DNA of 64,000 bases from Amaurobius ferox (Eukaryota > Arthropoda > Arachnida > Araneae > Amaurobiidae), in contig OX578147.1 in the NCBI GenBank assembly GCA_951213105.1, positions 121,797,399-121,861,398 on the forward strand. Reading direction: 5' to 3'. Below the pieces are notes generated by a model. It ran no database searches. It was not told the origin of the DNA and saw only the letters and a program-made list of their open reading frames with translations. A program made the translations under genes and the position numbers. Within the stretch, counting starts at the first letter, position 1. Each line of letters opens with the position of its first letter. Below, in pieces: positions 1 to 10,630 of the stretch.

Positions 1-1062
1 TTAATACAACTCGCCTTAAAATACTCGCCTTACAATCGCTTTTTATACAACTCGCCTTACAATTGCTTCTTACACAACTCGCCTTACAATCGCTTCTTAC
101 ACAACTCGCCTTTCAATCGCTTCTTACACAACTCGCCTTACAATCGCTTTTTATACAACTCGCCTTACAATCGCTTCTTATACAACTCGCCTTACAATCG
201 CTTTTTATACAACTCTCCTTACAATCGCTTCTTATACAACTCGCCTTACAATCGCTTCTTATACAACTCGCCTTACAATCGCTTTTTATACAACTCGCCT
301 TACAATCGCTTCTTATACAACTCGCCTTACAATCGCTTCTTATACAACTCGCCTTACAATCGCTTCTTATACAACTCGCCTTACAATCCCTTTTATACGG
401 CTCGCCTTACAATCGCTTCTTATACAACTCGCCTTACAATGGCTTTTTATACGACTCGCCTTACAATCGCTTTTTATACGACTCGCCTTACAATCGCTTT
501 TTATACAACTCGCTTTACAATCGCTTCTTACACAACTCGCCTTAAAATTGCTTTTTATACAACTCGCCTTACAATCGCTTTTTATACAACTCGCCTTACA
601 ATCGCTTCTTATACAACTCGCCTTACAATCGCTTCTTATACAACTCGCCTTACAATCCCTTTTATACAACTCGCCTTACAATCGCTTCTTATACAACTCG
701 CCTTACAATCGCTTTTTATACGACTCGCCTTACAATCGCTTTTTATACGACTCGCCTTTCAATCGCTTTTTATACAACTCGCCTTACAATCGCTTTTTAT
801 GCAAATCGCCTTACAATCGCTTTTTATGCAAATCGCCTTACAATCGCTTTTTATGCAACTCACTTTACAATCGCTTCTTATGCAACTCGCCTTACAATCG
901 CTTCTTATGCAACTCTCCTTACAATCGCTTCTTATGCAACTCTCCTTACAATCGCTTATTATGCAACTCGCCTTACAATCGCTTCTTATACAACTCGCCT
1001 TATAATCGCTTTTTATACAACTCGCCATACAATCGCATCTTATACAATTCGCCTTACAATCG
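1..1062. repeat. 27-bp minisatellite, about 39 copies, cut by window start
   Basis: The 27-bp unit (ttacaatcgcttcttataca followed by actcgcc) repeats with almost no length change to about position 1062. Because 27 is divisible by 3, several frames stay open and give 9-residue repeat peptides (LLIQLALQS and similar). I treat these as artefacts. The unit in reverse complement matches one single-copy stretch of a dispersed repeat at about 10328-10360 and 39652-39685, and the sequence after the array (1063-1200) continues as the reverse complement of that repeat. Confidence 0.97.
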
Positions 1063-1745
1063 TTTGATTTGTTTCATTTTGTATGCTATAGTTTATCGTT
1101 AAAATTAGGCTTCGGTTTAGGAATAAAGAAAGTTTAATAATCTATTTAAAATAAAAAATATTGTAATTACGTTGGCACAGAATTTAGATATGCAGATAAT
1201 AGGCAAAAATAAAGCGGTTCTATGACGGATGCAACACTAAATATAAATTTAAACGATCTTTAAACATCTACGGAAAAAATACACAGAGGTGAAAAAATGG
1301 AAGCCATAATTTATATGGCAATGAGTCACGTAATCTATTCATATAATATGGGTGTCATTATTATTTTAATTTTTATTTAAAAAATTACCAAACATATTTG
1401 CTGAAATTTTTTTTGCACACTTTATGTGATAATTTGAATATGTTCTAAAATTATCGAAGCAATTTGTGAAATTTTAACTCCGCTTAAAATATGTTTGGAA
1501 AATCAAATCCCACGGGATACAACGTACTTCACTTTTTCAACCCGGTTAAAATCCGAAATTATTGAATGATATTATTTATGTGTATTCCCAATTATCCTAC
1601 AGACCATCTCAACAACCTACTAAAATGGCATTTCGATAAAGTCATGTTTACCGCAAGTATGGTTCGAACGCGCAGACAGACAAAATGAGCAAAATCATAA
1701 GCACTTTTCAACTATATTGAAAAGTGTTAATAAAATGAAATTTTT
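1063..1745 (-). repeat. Diverged reverse copy of the dispersed repeat seen at 9.4 and 37.9 kb
   Basis: Two blocks match the later copies in reverse complement. 1063-1200 matches about 10190-10320, and 1370-1745 matches about 9415-9800 (shared features: gaaaagtg near the end, a cagacagacaaaatgag-type tract, the cccggttaaaa box). The segment 1205-1365 between the blocks does not match the middle of the other copies. No coding capacity is visible. Confidence 0.75.
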
Positions 1746-2848
1746 ATTTGAAATGACAGATTTAGTGCCAATATAAAATTCACACGGAAAAGTTATTTTG
1801 ATGAACATATTTCTCGTTGGCCATTTTAATAAATTGATGGGAATGGAAATTAATGATTTAGAATGAAACTACCTGCTTAAAAATGTACTTCGTTTTTCAT
1901 ATTTAATGCAAATAAACACCATTTTAATGTCCAATAAAGCTCTGCTAAAGATGAGGGAGAGAACAAATGTGAGCGTGGTCATATGCACACTGGATGCATA
2001 CATGTCCCCTAAGCTATTCATAATCAAATTCTGTTGATTATTCCTAGCTAATGTTTTTCCTTTTATAATTCAACGTAATTGGTAGGACTTTCAATTTGTT
2101 TAATTTCTTATTGGAGGCAGAGCCACCGAAACTCCTAATTATGTAAATGGGAAAGTACAGACAACCTCCCAAAAAATGAAAAAAAAAAAATGAACGCAGT
2201 TCGTTATTCCGACTCTTCTGATCGTAAAGCAAAGTCAAATGTAACGTTAGACACATAATAATGTCTGTTATGAATAAATGAGCAACTCGTTTACATAAGT
2301 TGTTGCATATTAAACTTTGTACAAATTCGATATTTTCAAAGAGCAACACCTACTTTTGATAACAGATTCTGATTCTTCATGTTAAAGCTCCCCAAACTTT
2401 GAACAATTTTCAATACTTATTATGAAAGTCATATTGGAAAAAATACGTGGAATACATGGAATAGAAACGTGCGAAAATTTTGACGACAGTCGATTCAGTA
2501 CAGTCAGAAAACTTGGCAGAATTTCAGTTCATTCCTTTTAGTACTTATTGTAATATAGTCAATATTCAAAACTGCATCATTGAGAAGCCTTTGGGGGATC
2601 ATTTATCAATTGCCGATGGAAAATACTCAGAAGAAAAATTTTAAAATTGCAGAGGCTTGCAAAGTTTTGGCTCTTGGCATTTGTGCAACGAATGCGCAGA
2701 GCCGTGCAGAGTTTCGACTCTTAGCATTTGTGCAACGAATGACCAGACATTGTAAGACAAAATCCATAATTTAAAGTGCAACTACAAATTTTAAAGTCGA
2801 TTTAGCATCGACAGTTTCTCGTTATGTACCTTTACATTTAATATTATA
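1746..2848. other. AT-rich noncoding intron, nothing recognised
   Basis: I see no exon, transposase remnant or strong repeat here. The short open frames at 2044-2349 and 2580-2774 have no recognisable domain and no splice context. 2646-2740 contains a short imperfect direct duplication around ttggcatttgtgcaacgaat. Confidence 0.5.
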
Positions 2849-2949
2849 CAGGTTGATTAAAAAAAGATGGGCCAAACATTACGAGGTGGTACTACACACC
2901 AAACCAAGCATTTTCCGGTTCGGAATTGAAACGTAAAGGCTTTACAGGA

Positions 2950-3216
2950 CGATGGATTGGGCGAGGTGGTCCCATAGCTTGTTTCTCAAGATTACCCAAT
3001 TTATCGTATCTTGACTTCTTTTTGTAGGGATATCTCAAGAGTTTCGTTCATGACACTTCCTTTGAATCTGAAGAGGAATTCATCGGCAGAATTTCAGCCG
3101 CTGCTGCCAAAGTGCGCGGCAAACCTTGTCTGTTCCAAAGAGTTCGCAAATCACTCCATCGGCGCTGTGAGACGTGCGTTCATATTGGCGGTTGCTCTTT
3201 TGAGCCATTACTGTAA
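2950..3216 (+). pseudogene. Transposase C-terminal fragment (mariner-like DDE family)
   Basis: In the frame of 2950 the sequence reads 89 codons to a TAA at 3214-3216. Recognisable pieces are RWIGRGGPIA, LSYLDFFL-stop-GYLKSFVHD, ISAAAAKVRGKP and VRKSLHRRCETC. The LDFFLWGYLKS-type block is characteristic of transposases annotated in arthropods as Tc3/mariner-like, and it contains the last catalytic acidic residue region. The conserved Trp codon after DFFL is TAG, so the frame is broken. The first two thirds of the protein are missing, which makes this an internally deleted, non-autonomous copy. Confidence 0.8.
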
Positions 3217-3365
3217 TTATTGTTTATTAAATGTTATTTTATAACTTCTACGTTATTCTTGTGTTTTCGCCTCACCTCATCGATTTCGCCATGAAGCGCC
3301 CACTGGCGCCTTTACGTTTCATTTCCAACCCGATAAATTATGACGAAAATTGCTTGGTTTGGTGT

Positions 3366-3748
3366 TGTTGTTGAGACCCAGACCGTCCGACCTACCAGAA
3401 ATGTGTAAGGTAACTGTTTGGACGGCCGGGAAGTGCCACCCAATTTAGACCGGAACCTAGTGGGGGAGGCATCCACAGGGACCGTACCCTCCTTCCCCTA
3501 CCACTAACCTCTCGGAGGGGCTTACGGACCCACATGTTTAACTTGATCGTACTCCGCATGAACACGGCAGCAGTTGTGGCAACATGCAAATCCAGCGCGC
3601 AAACCACCGGGCTACCGCGTCCGAAATGTACCAACAGCACGCGGTGTTCCCAGGTGGTCACCCACCCAAGTACTAACCGCGCCCGAAGCTGCTTGACTTC
3701 AGTGATCTAACGAGAACCGGTGTTTTCAGCACTGTAGGGCCGTTGGCC
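3366..3748 (-). mobile_element. 5S rRNA-headed SINE, minus strand, inside the transposon
   Basis: Read on the minus strand, the element starts at 3748 with a 5S rRNA-like head of about 118 bp (gccaacggccctac, then gatcactgaagtcaagcagc, then gggtgggtgacc). It continues with a tRNA-type box-A segment (cggtagcccggtggtttgcg) and a body with ctgccgtgttcatgcggagt, ending gggtctcaacaacaa. A 14-bp target duplication, gcttggtttggtgt, flanks it at 3352-3365 and 3749-3762. It inserted into the right inverted repeat of the transposon at 2849-3810. About 84% or better visual identity to the copy at 28924 (estimate by eye). Confidence 0.92.
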
Positions 3749-3810
3749 GCTTGGTTTGGTGTGTACTACCACCTCGTAAAGTTTGACCAATCTTTTTTTT
3801 AATCACCCTG

Positions 3811-4311
3811 TTTAAGCATTTTATATGAAATAATTTCAATTTCGAGTTCAACAACAAATGGTGAAATTACAAATTAAACCAAATGCATGTATTTCTTCAA
3901 TATGATGAATGCCCTTGAAGAATATGTAGACAAAGAGTAAATTTGCATACTTGGAACTTCAACTAATTGCGCAACCAATTTATGTCATTTCATTGAAAAT
4001 AGAAAATATAATTGTTCAATCATTTTTAATTGTATATACCTAATTGTTATTTGTATTTAGACATAACTATAACTGCGAGAACATTTATTTCATGCAAATT
4101 TTATCTTCTGTAGCTATGTTTGAAGGTAAACTATTCTATAAAATGTTAGTGACAGTTAACTTTGAAGATCCTTTTTATGTAGCGTGGGAATTATTTTGGG
4201 TAGGATATCGACCTTGTCAGCAGCTTGATAAATTCTATGCCGTAACGCATGCAAGAAAGTTATTGACAGGCCATGCTACGTCTTATTGAGTTGCTATGTT
4301 TTATGTATATA
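3811..4311. other. Noncoding intron, nothing recognised
   Basis: AT-rich sequence between two transposons. An open frame at 4044-4289 (81 codons) resembles no cadherin segment and no transposase I know, and it has no convincing exon boundaries. Confidence 0.5.
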
Positions 4312-4974
4312 CAGGGTGATTCAAAAGTTCGGAGCAAAAGTAAAACTCTATAAAAAAATATCTATGGGTCGCAGAGACATGCGGTTTGCAGATTAATATC
4401 CATCGTGGTGGGGGATTTTGTATGGCATGAAAAAGAAAATAGTTCAAAGGCTCGACACTAGGGGGCGCTGCTACGAAGAAAACAATGCGAGGTAATAATT
4501 GTGAAATGAGATATTTTATTTCAGCATGATTTACAGCTGCAAGTGCTCAATGTGTCCACCACCACATTCCAGTGCTGAGTGCAGTCGCGGTATTACGGCT
4601 GATACAGCATGAAACAGCGTATTAACGGGAATGGCTGCTACAGCCTGTCGTAAGGTGTCTGTCAGTGCTGGTAAGGACTGGGACTTTTCTCTATAGACCC
4701 GTGATTTTAGGTATCCTCACAACGAGAAATCACAGGCTGTGAGATCTGGGGATCTCGCAGGCCAGTCATGTGTACTATCACCTCCATGCATAAGTCACCT
4801 CCATGGCTTTATCTGCCGCAGCGCCCCGAATGTCGAGAGTTTGAACTAATTTTTTTTTATGCCACACAAAATCCCCTACCATGGTAAATATTAATCTGCA
4901 AACCGCATGTCTCACCGATCCATAGATATTTTTTGTAGCGTTTTACTTTTGCTCCGAACTTTTGAATCACCCTG
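4312..4974 (-). mobile_element. Internally deleted TIR transposon, TA target duplication
   Basis: Both ends read cagggtgattcaaaagttcg in outward orientation. The inverted repeats extend about 180 bp with few mismatches (shared gacatgcggtttgcagatta). The element is flanked by TA on both sides (4310-4311 and 4975-4976), as expected for the Tc1/mariner superfamily. A transposase C-terminal fragment lies on the minus strand inside. Confidence 0.93.
4531..4779 (-). pseudogene. Transposase C-terminal fragment (mariner-like DDE family)
   Basis: On the minus strand from 4779 the frame reads HDWPARSPDLTACDFSL, a TGA stop, then GYLKSRVYREK, and ends GGGHIEHLQL at the TAA (4531-4533). WPARSPDLT..DF.LWGYLKS is the well known block around the last catalytic acid of these transposases. 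The single in-frame stop replaces the conserved Trp. The N-terminal helix-turn-helix and first catalytic acids have been deleted, so the element depends on transposase from elsewhere or is dead. Confidence 0.88.
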
Positions 4975-5279
4975 TATTTGCGATTATAGAAAGTTGTATC
5001 AAATTAAATAATGTTGAGCTTCTCTGTATATATTAGTAAGTATTTTAAGTTTTGTCTTTTAGCTAAACAAGTTTAAAACAAATTGTGCCAAGTGCAAAAA
5101 ATATGTGTTATTTGCGATACGCACTTGTGTGCTAGAAAATTAAATACCAATAGTCAAAGAAACATATTTAGAATTTTTAATTAAATCAGACTAAGTGGAA
5201 ATTGAAACTAAATTTTTGGATGATTTGAATAAAATGTCAACGGTTTTCTGCCAACTTAGTGAGGAAAATTAGTTGGTAG

Positions 5280-5462
5280 CTACAGTCTTACGGACACACA
5301 CACACACATATATATATTTAAACACACACAGACATCACCTCAAAACGATTGACTCGAGTTCAGAGATGCTTGAAACGTGCTCTTCCGTCTAAAAATTGAA
5401 TTTTTGACCCCGTCAGAATAATTTCCCTATACATTATACTATGTATATAGGAACAGTAATAA
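5280..5462 (+). repeat. End fragment of dispersed repeat with 'actttccctatac' terminus
   Basis: The segment carries a (CA)n-rich stretch, gacatcacctcaaaacga, gcttgaaacgtgctcttccg and a final tttccctatacattatacta hairpin. The same module closes repeats at 17225-17320, 26815-26992, 30895-31045 and (inverted) 31137-31300. Only the terminal piece is present here. Confidence 0.75.
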
Positions 5463-5679
5463 AGTATTTTGCATTGACTGATTTAATGCTTCAAAATTGA
5501 CAAACACCATTTTACTTTACTGAAATTTATTAATTAAAAATTGTTTCAATTCGACTTAAAACAGTCTCCCTTAAATATTTTCCCCAAAAAACCAATTATA
5601 TATTTTTAACCAACCCTGAAAGTCAATATAAACAATAATCATAACTATCCAAATTGTCTAAACTACAACTAATAATACA

Positions 5680-5756
5680 ATAATGATCCTATTAAACTTT
5701 ACACAAGACTTCAGACTAAGTAGCATTAATTTGTATGTGACAATAGTAGTGCTAAA
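5680..5756 (-). repeat. Single inverted copy of the 89-bp unit found in tandem at 6380
   Basis: In reverse complement this stretch reads ttagcactactattgtcaca and continues through gcttacttagtctgaagtct-like sequence to a gatcattatt tail. It matches the units at 6380-6735 over about 77 bp. It and the tandem array face each other across about 620 bp. Confidence 0.8.
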
Positions 5757-6379
5757 TTAATCCTCCCAAAAGAGTTGGCTCAACTCAATTATATTTTCTC
5801 ATAATTCAGATTTTCTTAATTACATTTTAAAGTACTCTTAGGTTTTCTATTCTTGGTAAATGAAGAAATACATTTGGATTAAATTAATTCATTTTTTCTA
5901 AGACCATCTGCGTTAATCTTGAATAAATGATGAAGCACTTCTTTTTTAAATGCAAGTTTTAATGATTTTCTTATAACATAAAAAAATATATTTAAAAAAC
6001 TGGATGTTGTTATAGTGAGCTTTAAAAGTTTTCCAATTTTGTTAGGCATTGAGTTGAAAAAAGTGTTTCTAGTATAAAATAAAATAAGATGTGATCAACA
6101 TATGGGTTAATTTAATAAACATATACAAAATAAATTTAATTATAAAATTATTTTCCATAGTCCAATTCATCAAATGAAAATTTTTTCTTGTCATACGATC
6201 AAAACTACCCGAGATATAAGTGAAAGTTTTCGACGGGTAATTAGAGACTATACATAAAACTTACGATTGGTAGACATGTAAGGTTTTCATTGCATATTTT
6301 ATCTAACGAAATTTTATTTTTGTACGATTCCTGAAATCTATGTTTCTGCCTTTTCCTTTAATCGAGTCAACGTCGTTAA

Positions 6380-6735
6380 GTTCTATTAGCACTACTATTG
6401 TTACATACAAATTAATGCTGATTAGTCTGACGTCCTGTGTAAAGTTTAACAGGATCATTATTACTTTCGTCCTATTAGCACTACTATTGTTACATATAAA
6501 TTAATGCTACTTAGTCTGAAGTCTTGTGTAAAGTTTAACAGGATCATTATTACTTTCGTCCTATTAGCACTACTATTGTTACATATAAATTAATGCTACT
6601 TAGTCTGAAGTCTTGTGTAAAGTTTAACAGGATCATTATTACTTAAGTCCTATTAGCAGTACTATTGTTACATACAAATTAATCCCACTTAGACTGAAGT
6701 CCTGTGTAACAACATGACCATTATTACTTTCCTTT
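6380..6735 (+). repeat. 89-bp tandem repeat, four copies
   Basis: Copies start at 6380, 6469, 6558 and 6647, each with ctattagcactactattgtt and ending gatcattattacttt. Copies 2 and 3 are almost identical. Copy 4 is the most diverged and lacks part of the aaagtttaacagg block. Confidence 0.93.
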
Positions 6736-7542
6736 TATACTAATCGTAACTATTTTTTCATGATTTATTTTAATATATTAGAGAATCGGATTTTTCGAAA
6801 TATCTTTAAATAAATAAGGTACCATTTGCTAATTGGAACTTAATTTGTGGGATATCCGTATAAAAAGTTAATTAAAAAGAAAATATTTTTTTTTCTACTA
6901 AAATGTATCACATGACCAAAATTGCGGTAGTCTGGAAGTTTATCTTATTTAAAGCATTTCATAAATTGGAACTATAGGTAAACCACCAATATTCAAGAGA
7001 TATTTATCGGTGCAATATTATTTAAACACACTATAGAGAGATAGTAAAGTTTTCCTGAAATGATTCGAATTCGAGATCTCGACTAATAAGCAAGATTCAA
7101 GAGTTCTTGAATCTATTTTCAACACATTTTTAAAGATATCCATATGAGCGTGATAACTTAAGAACGAGTGAACCTTCCGCTAGCAAATTTTGTGTGTAGA
7201 TATATTATTTATGTGACAAAATAGAACTAAATAATTAGAAATTTTGTATTTCTCATGATTAGAACTCGAGTTACTCAGATTTTAAGAATTTCACAGAGTT
7301 ATTTCCTTCGAAACCAATGATAATTAGAGGAACAATGACGGTGGTATACAATATATAAGACGTTTGGTAATTTAAACTGCATTGGAATTTCACAGCAATA
7401 TTTTCTCGGGAAAACAATGATAATTTAGTGAATAATTATGGTAGCATACAGTATATAAGACGTTTGATAATTTTAATTATACTATGAACGTTAAAGGTGT
7501 AAAAATAGTTTTTTTTTTATTAACACAGATAATACATGTTCT

Positions 7543-7749
7543 CAGTGTTTCTGTCAGGACTTTTTGGCCGGGGGAGCAAATTAAATTTTAAGAGGGGGCA
7601 AATTTCCTGGTGTACCCAGGAATTAATCTAGTTTCTATTTATGTGACACATCATTTATATATATTTATATAGGACAAATAGAAAACTTGCCCACCCCCTT
7701 AGAATTTCATTCGCGCCCCCCCGGTCAAAAAGTCCTGAAAGAAACACTT
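7543..7749. mobile_element. Small foldback element, hAT-like ends
   Basis: The ends are inverted: cagtgtttctgtcaggactt on the left and, reverse complemented, aagtgtttctttcaggactt on the right. Both are followed by a G-rich run on their own strand (gggggagc / gggggggcg). I could not find a clear 8-bp target duplication. A second family member lies at 8043-8238. Confidence 0.7.
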
Positions 7750-8042
7750 CGAAAGACCCCCCCCACACACACACACACACAATTTTCGAATGAATTTTTG
7801 AAAATATCTTTACTAATGATAAATAAATGATCATTTCAGATGTAATTTTAACATCCAAAAACGAATAATATAAAATTTAGAACACCAACATGAATGGCTC
7901 TCTAGATATTGGACGTTTTTAAAAAAAAGTATAAAATTAAAGTAGTTGGTATCGCATCCAACACGTTTACTTTCCATGTCTAGTATTATGTAAAAACTAT
8001 ATTACTATCATTCTCATGGTTCTAGTTAGTTCCATTCATAAG

Positions 8043-8238
8043 CAGTGTTTCTTTCAGGATTTTTTGGTCGGGGGGGGGGGGGGCGAATGAGATTTTAAGA
8101 GGGGCAAGTTTTCTATTTCCCCTGTGTAAATTTATCACATAAATAGAAATTAGGTTGACATAAAAATTCTCCAAGGAGGCATCGCCCCCCCACCCACCCC
8201 CCCACCCCCACCCGGAGGTATGCCTGAAAGAAACACTG
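8043..8238. mobile_element. Second copy of the CAGTGTTTCTTTCAGG foldback element
   Basis: The left end is cagtgtttctttcaggattt and the right end reverse complemented is cagtgtttctttcaggcata. The interior has a run of about 14 G on the left and matching C runs on the right, as in the copy at 7543-7749. No target duplication is obvious. Confidence 0.72.
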
Positions 8239-9414
8239 CATGTAGTGCATTCGCAGGCGTTACTAACCTAAAACTAATATGAAAAGAAATCAGCGGTGAC
8301 TCCACTCCGATGGTTTTGCGTGAATGACATTTTGAAAAATAAAACTTTTAAAATTCCAAATATATATCCTTGTGGGGAGTTTGAAGAACCACAACTTATT
8401 AACTTACGGCTCATAACTGGCAAAAATTTCGAAATTCGAATCACCTTTTCAAAATAGTTTGAAATTTCAAAATATCCAAATTATGACCACTTTATTTTTA
8501 AAACTAAGAATTTGATCCAAATATCATTGTAGGTCTTTCAAAGGGATACAAATGGCTCTTTTACTGCTTCGAACTAGCACTTTTAGTTTTGTTAAAAGAA
8601 AACCTTAAAAAGTGAGTTTTATCTTTACAATCTGCCTTTGAAGATGATTTTGCATAGCGATAATATAAATTCTTATATTGGTTTTGGGGGGCATAAAAGA
8701 AAACATTTTTAATAGAATTTTTAAAGAACGGTATCGTTTAGAATACTTAGGAAGTTTGTACGTATTTTAAATTACAAGTGACGCCGGGTATATCTGCTAG
8801 TAAATACAACTTGGCTAGAATATGTTACACATCACAAAATAGAAATTAATCCTTGCGTCTGGTTCACGATATTGAACGAGTAAGAAACTGTACATACCAA
8901 CAAAACTGTTCGTAATGGAAACGAGTTTAGGGTTTTCATTTCTTTATCATCAGATGATAAGCCCATATGACTGTTTTCATATCGATATTGTACCGCAGAC
9001 AGTCTTTTCCAATCGGAAAATCTTAGAAATGTTCTTACTGGATGACAAATAGTCTGAGAATCGAAATGAGATTAAATAGATAGATCGTTCGTGTTAAAAT
9101 CGCCCATGATTAAGCCTACTATTTACCGTAGGTATGATGCCAGGAATTTTGTTAGATCCTAATCGTTTTAGCATGGCTGGATTCTTCTTGACGATGAAAT
9201 AGCCATCGTCTATCACCGGCAAACGAGCTGCCAAACTAACGCATTCTAACACAACGACGGCCATTTAATTGATGGAAAAAGCTGCATAGAGAAATATTTT
9301 AAATTTTGATCGGTAGATGGCAGTAGTGATCACTCCATTCTAAGGATTCATCCCATTCGATGATTATCATGTGAATAGAATCCGAACGAATTTTGCTTAA
9401 TAAAAATGAGTTTG
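8239..9414. other. Noncoding intron, nothing recognised
   Basis: AT-rich sequence. No exon-like or transposase-like frame was found. Around 8930-8980 a short stretch (cagatgataagcccatatga) resembles 10636-10670, probably an old repeat relic. Confidence 0.45.
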
Positions 9415-10630
9415 AGTTTTTTTAACACTTTACAACATAGTTGAAAAGTGTTTATGACTTTGTTCATTCCGTCTGTCTGTCCGTTAGCACGATAACTGCC
9501 GTAAAAATGACTATCAAAATGAAATTTTAGTATGTTGTTCAGACGGTCTGTGGGACCTATGGGAATATAAATAAATAATATCACCCAATTAGTTTTTTAT
9601 TGATCCCGGGTTGAAAAAATGAAATACATTGAACCCTATGGGGCCTAATTTTTCAAACATTTTTTAAGCAAATTTAAAATTCACAAATTGCTTCGAAATT
9701 TTTAGGAAATATTCACATTATCCCATAAAATATATAAAAAAAATTTCAGTAAAATATGTTAGGTAGTTTTTTAATTAAAAATTATTTAATATAGGGAGAA
9801 AAACAAATTCAATTAAATTCTTACTTTTGGGATCCATTAGTTTTTAGCTAGAGTGGATAAAGGCAATTTCTGCCGGCCGTTTCGCAAAGAAGGCAGATTC
9901 TTTTATTACGAATCGTACTATAATCTAATGAACATCAGGGTTTCCTACAAAAACATACCTACCAAATTTTATGAAATTCGGTCCATTAGTTTTTCAATTA
10001 GAGTGGATGTAATATCCTCACAGACACACATAAACATACACAGATATACTCTTACACACAGAGACGTCTTCCTAAGAATAGTTTTTTCGTGTTCTAGAAG
10101 TCCCAAAACGTGTAGATCCTTCGAAAATTCGAGTTCCAATCTTCGGCACGATTCCAATACTTTGAATACATACACACACACACACATATATTATCTTTGT
10201 ATTATCTGTGTATCTAAATTCCGTGCCTACGCAATTACAATAGTTATGATTTTAAATGATCCCTAAACTTTTATTATTTCTTCAACGAAGCCTAATTTTA
10301 ACTTATGCAGAATGCAAATATCTCAAGCGATTGTAAGGTGAGTTACATAAGAATTGCTGAATTTTTTTCACACAAAATTATTTAGCTCTGGAGTCTGAAA
10401 TACAAGTTATATGATTGAAATATTCATTGACTTTGCATAGAGAATCAGGTGATTTATATTTCGATACAGTTTTAAATATTTAAGTATAATAAATTACTGT
10501 AGCACTGTGATAATGTAAAAGATATCACCACTGAATGTATCACATTTTAGAAATTTTTAAATAAAATTGCATTTCAGTTGGAAAGTGTTTCATAATCAAT
10601 GCTTATGCATGATTGATCTTTCTTGTTCTT
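9415..10630 (+). repeat. Dispersed repeat, copy 2 (shares ends with 1-1745 and 37866-39950)
   Basis: Part one (9415-9830) begins near acactttacaacatagttga with gtctgtctgtccgtt and the cccgggttgaaaaaatgaaa box. Part two (9835-10165) is a truncated copy of another repeat, with agctagagtggataaaggca and a (CA)n tract. Part three (10190-10630) ends near catgattgatctttcttgtt. The copy at 37866-39950 matches almost throughout but has about 830 bp extra between parts one and two. No protein-coding sequence is seen. Confidence 0.88.

Larger units (their letters stand above)
2849..3810 (+). mobile_element. TIR DNA transposon remnant with transposase C-terminus, interrupted by a SINE
   Basis: The left end starts caggttgattaaaaaaagat after TA. 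The right end, reverse complemented, starts cagggtgattaaaaaaaaga. The inverted repeats are about 95 bp and share gaggtggta, acacaccaaaccaagc and gaaacgtaaagg. The right repeat is split by a SINE (3366-3748). The expected TA duplication is TA on the left and TT on the right, so one side has probably mutated. Between the repeats lies a broken transposase end. I place it in the mariner-like DDE superfamily whose ends read CAGGGTGATT. Confidence 0.85.

Noticed and set aside
63..1102. Long open frames on both strands with 9-residue periodicity
   Set aside because: They arise because the 27-bp minisatellite unit is a multiple of three and contains no stop in several frames. No start context or splice sites.
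4044..4289. 81-codon open frame as an exon
   Set aside because: No cadherin or other domain is recognisable and there are no good splice signals; it is probably a chance frame.
9969..10187. Minus-strand frame with repeated Cys-Val pairs (also 39251-39508)
   Set aside because: It is the translation of a (CA)n-rich segment inside a dispersed repeat and is present in each copy of that repeat.
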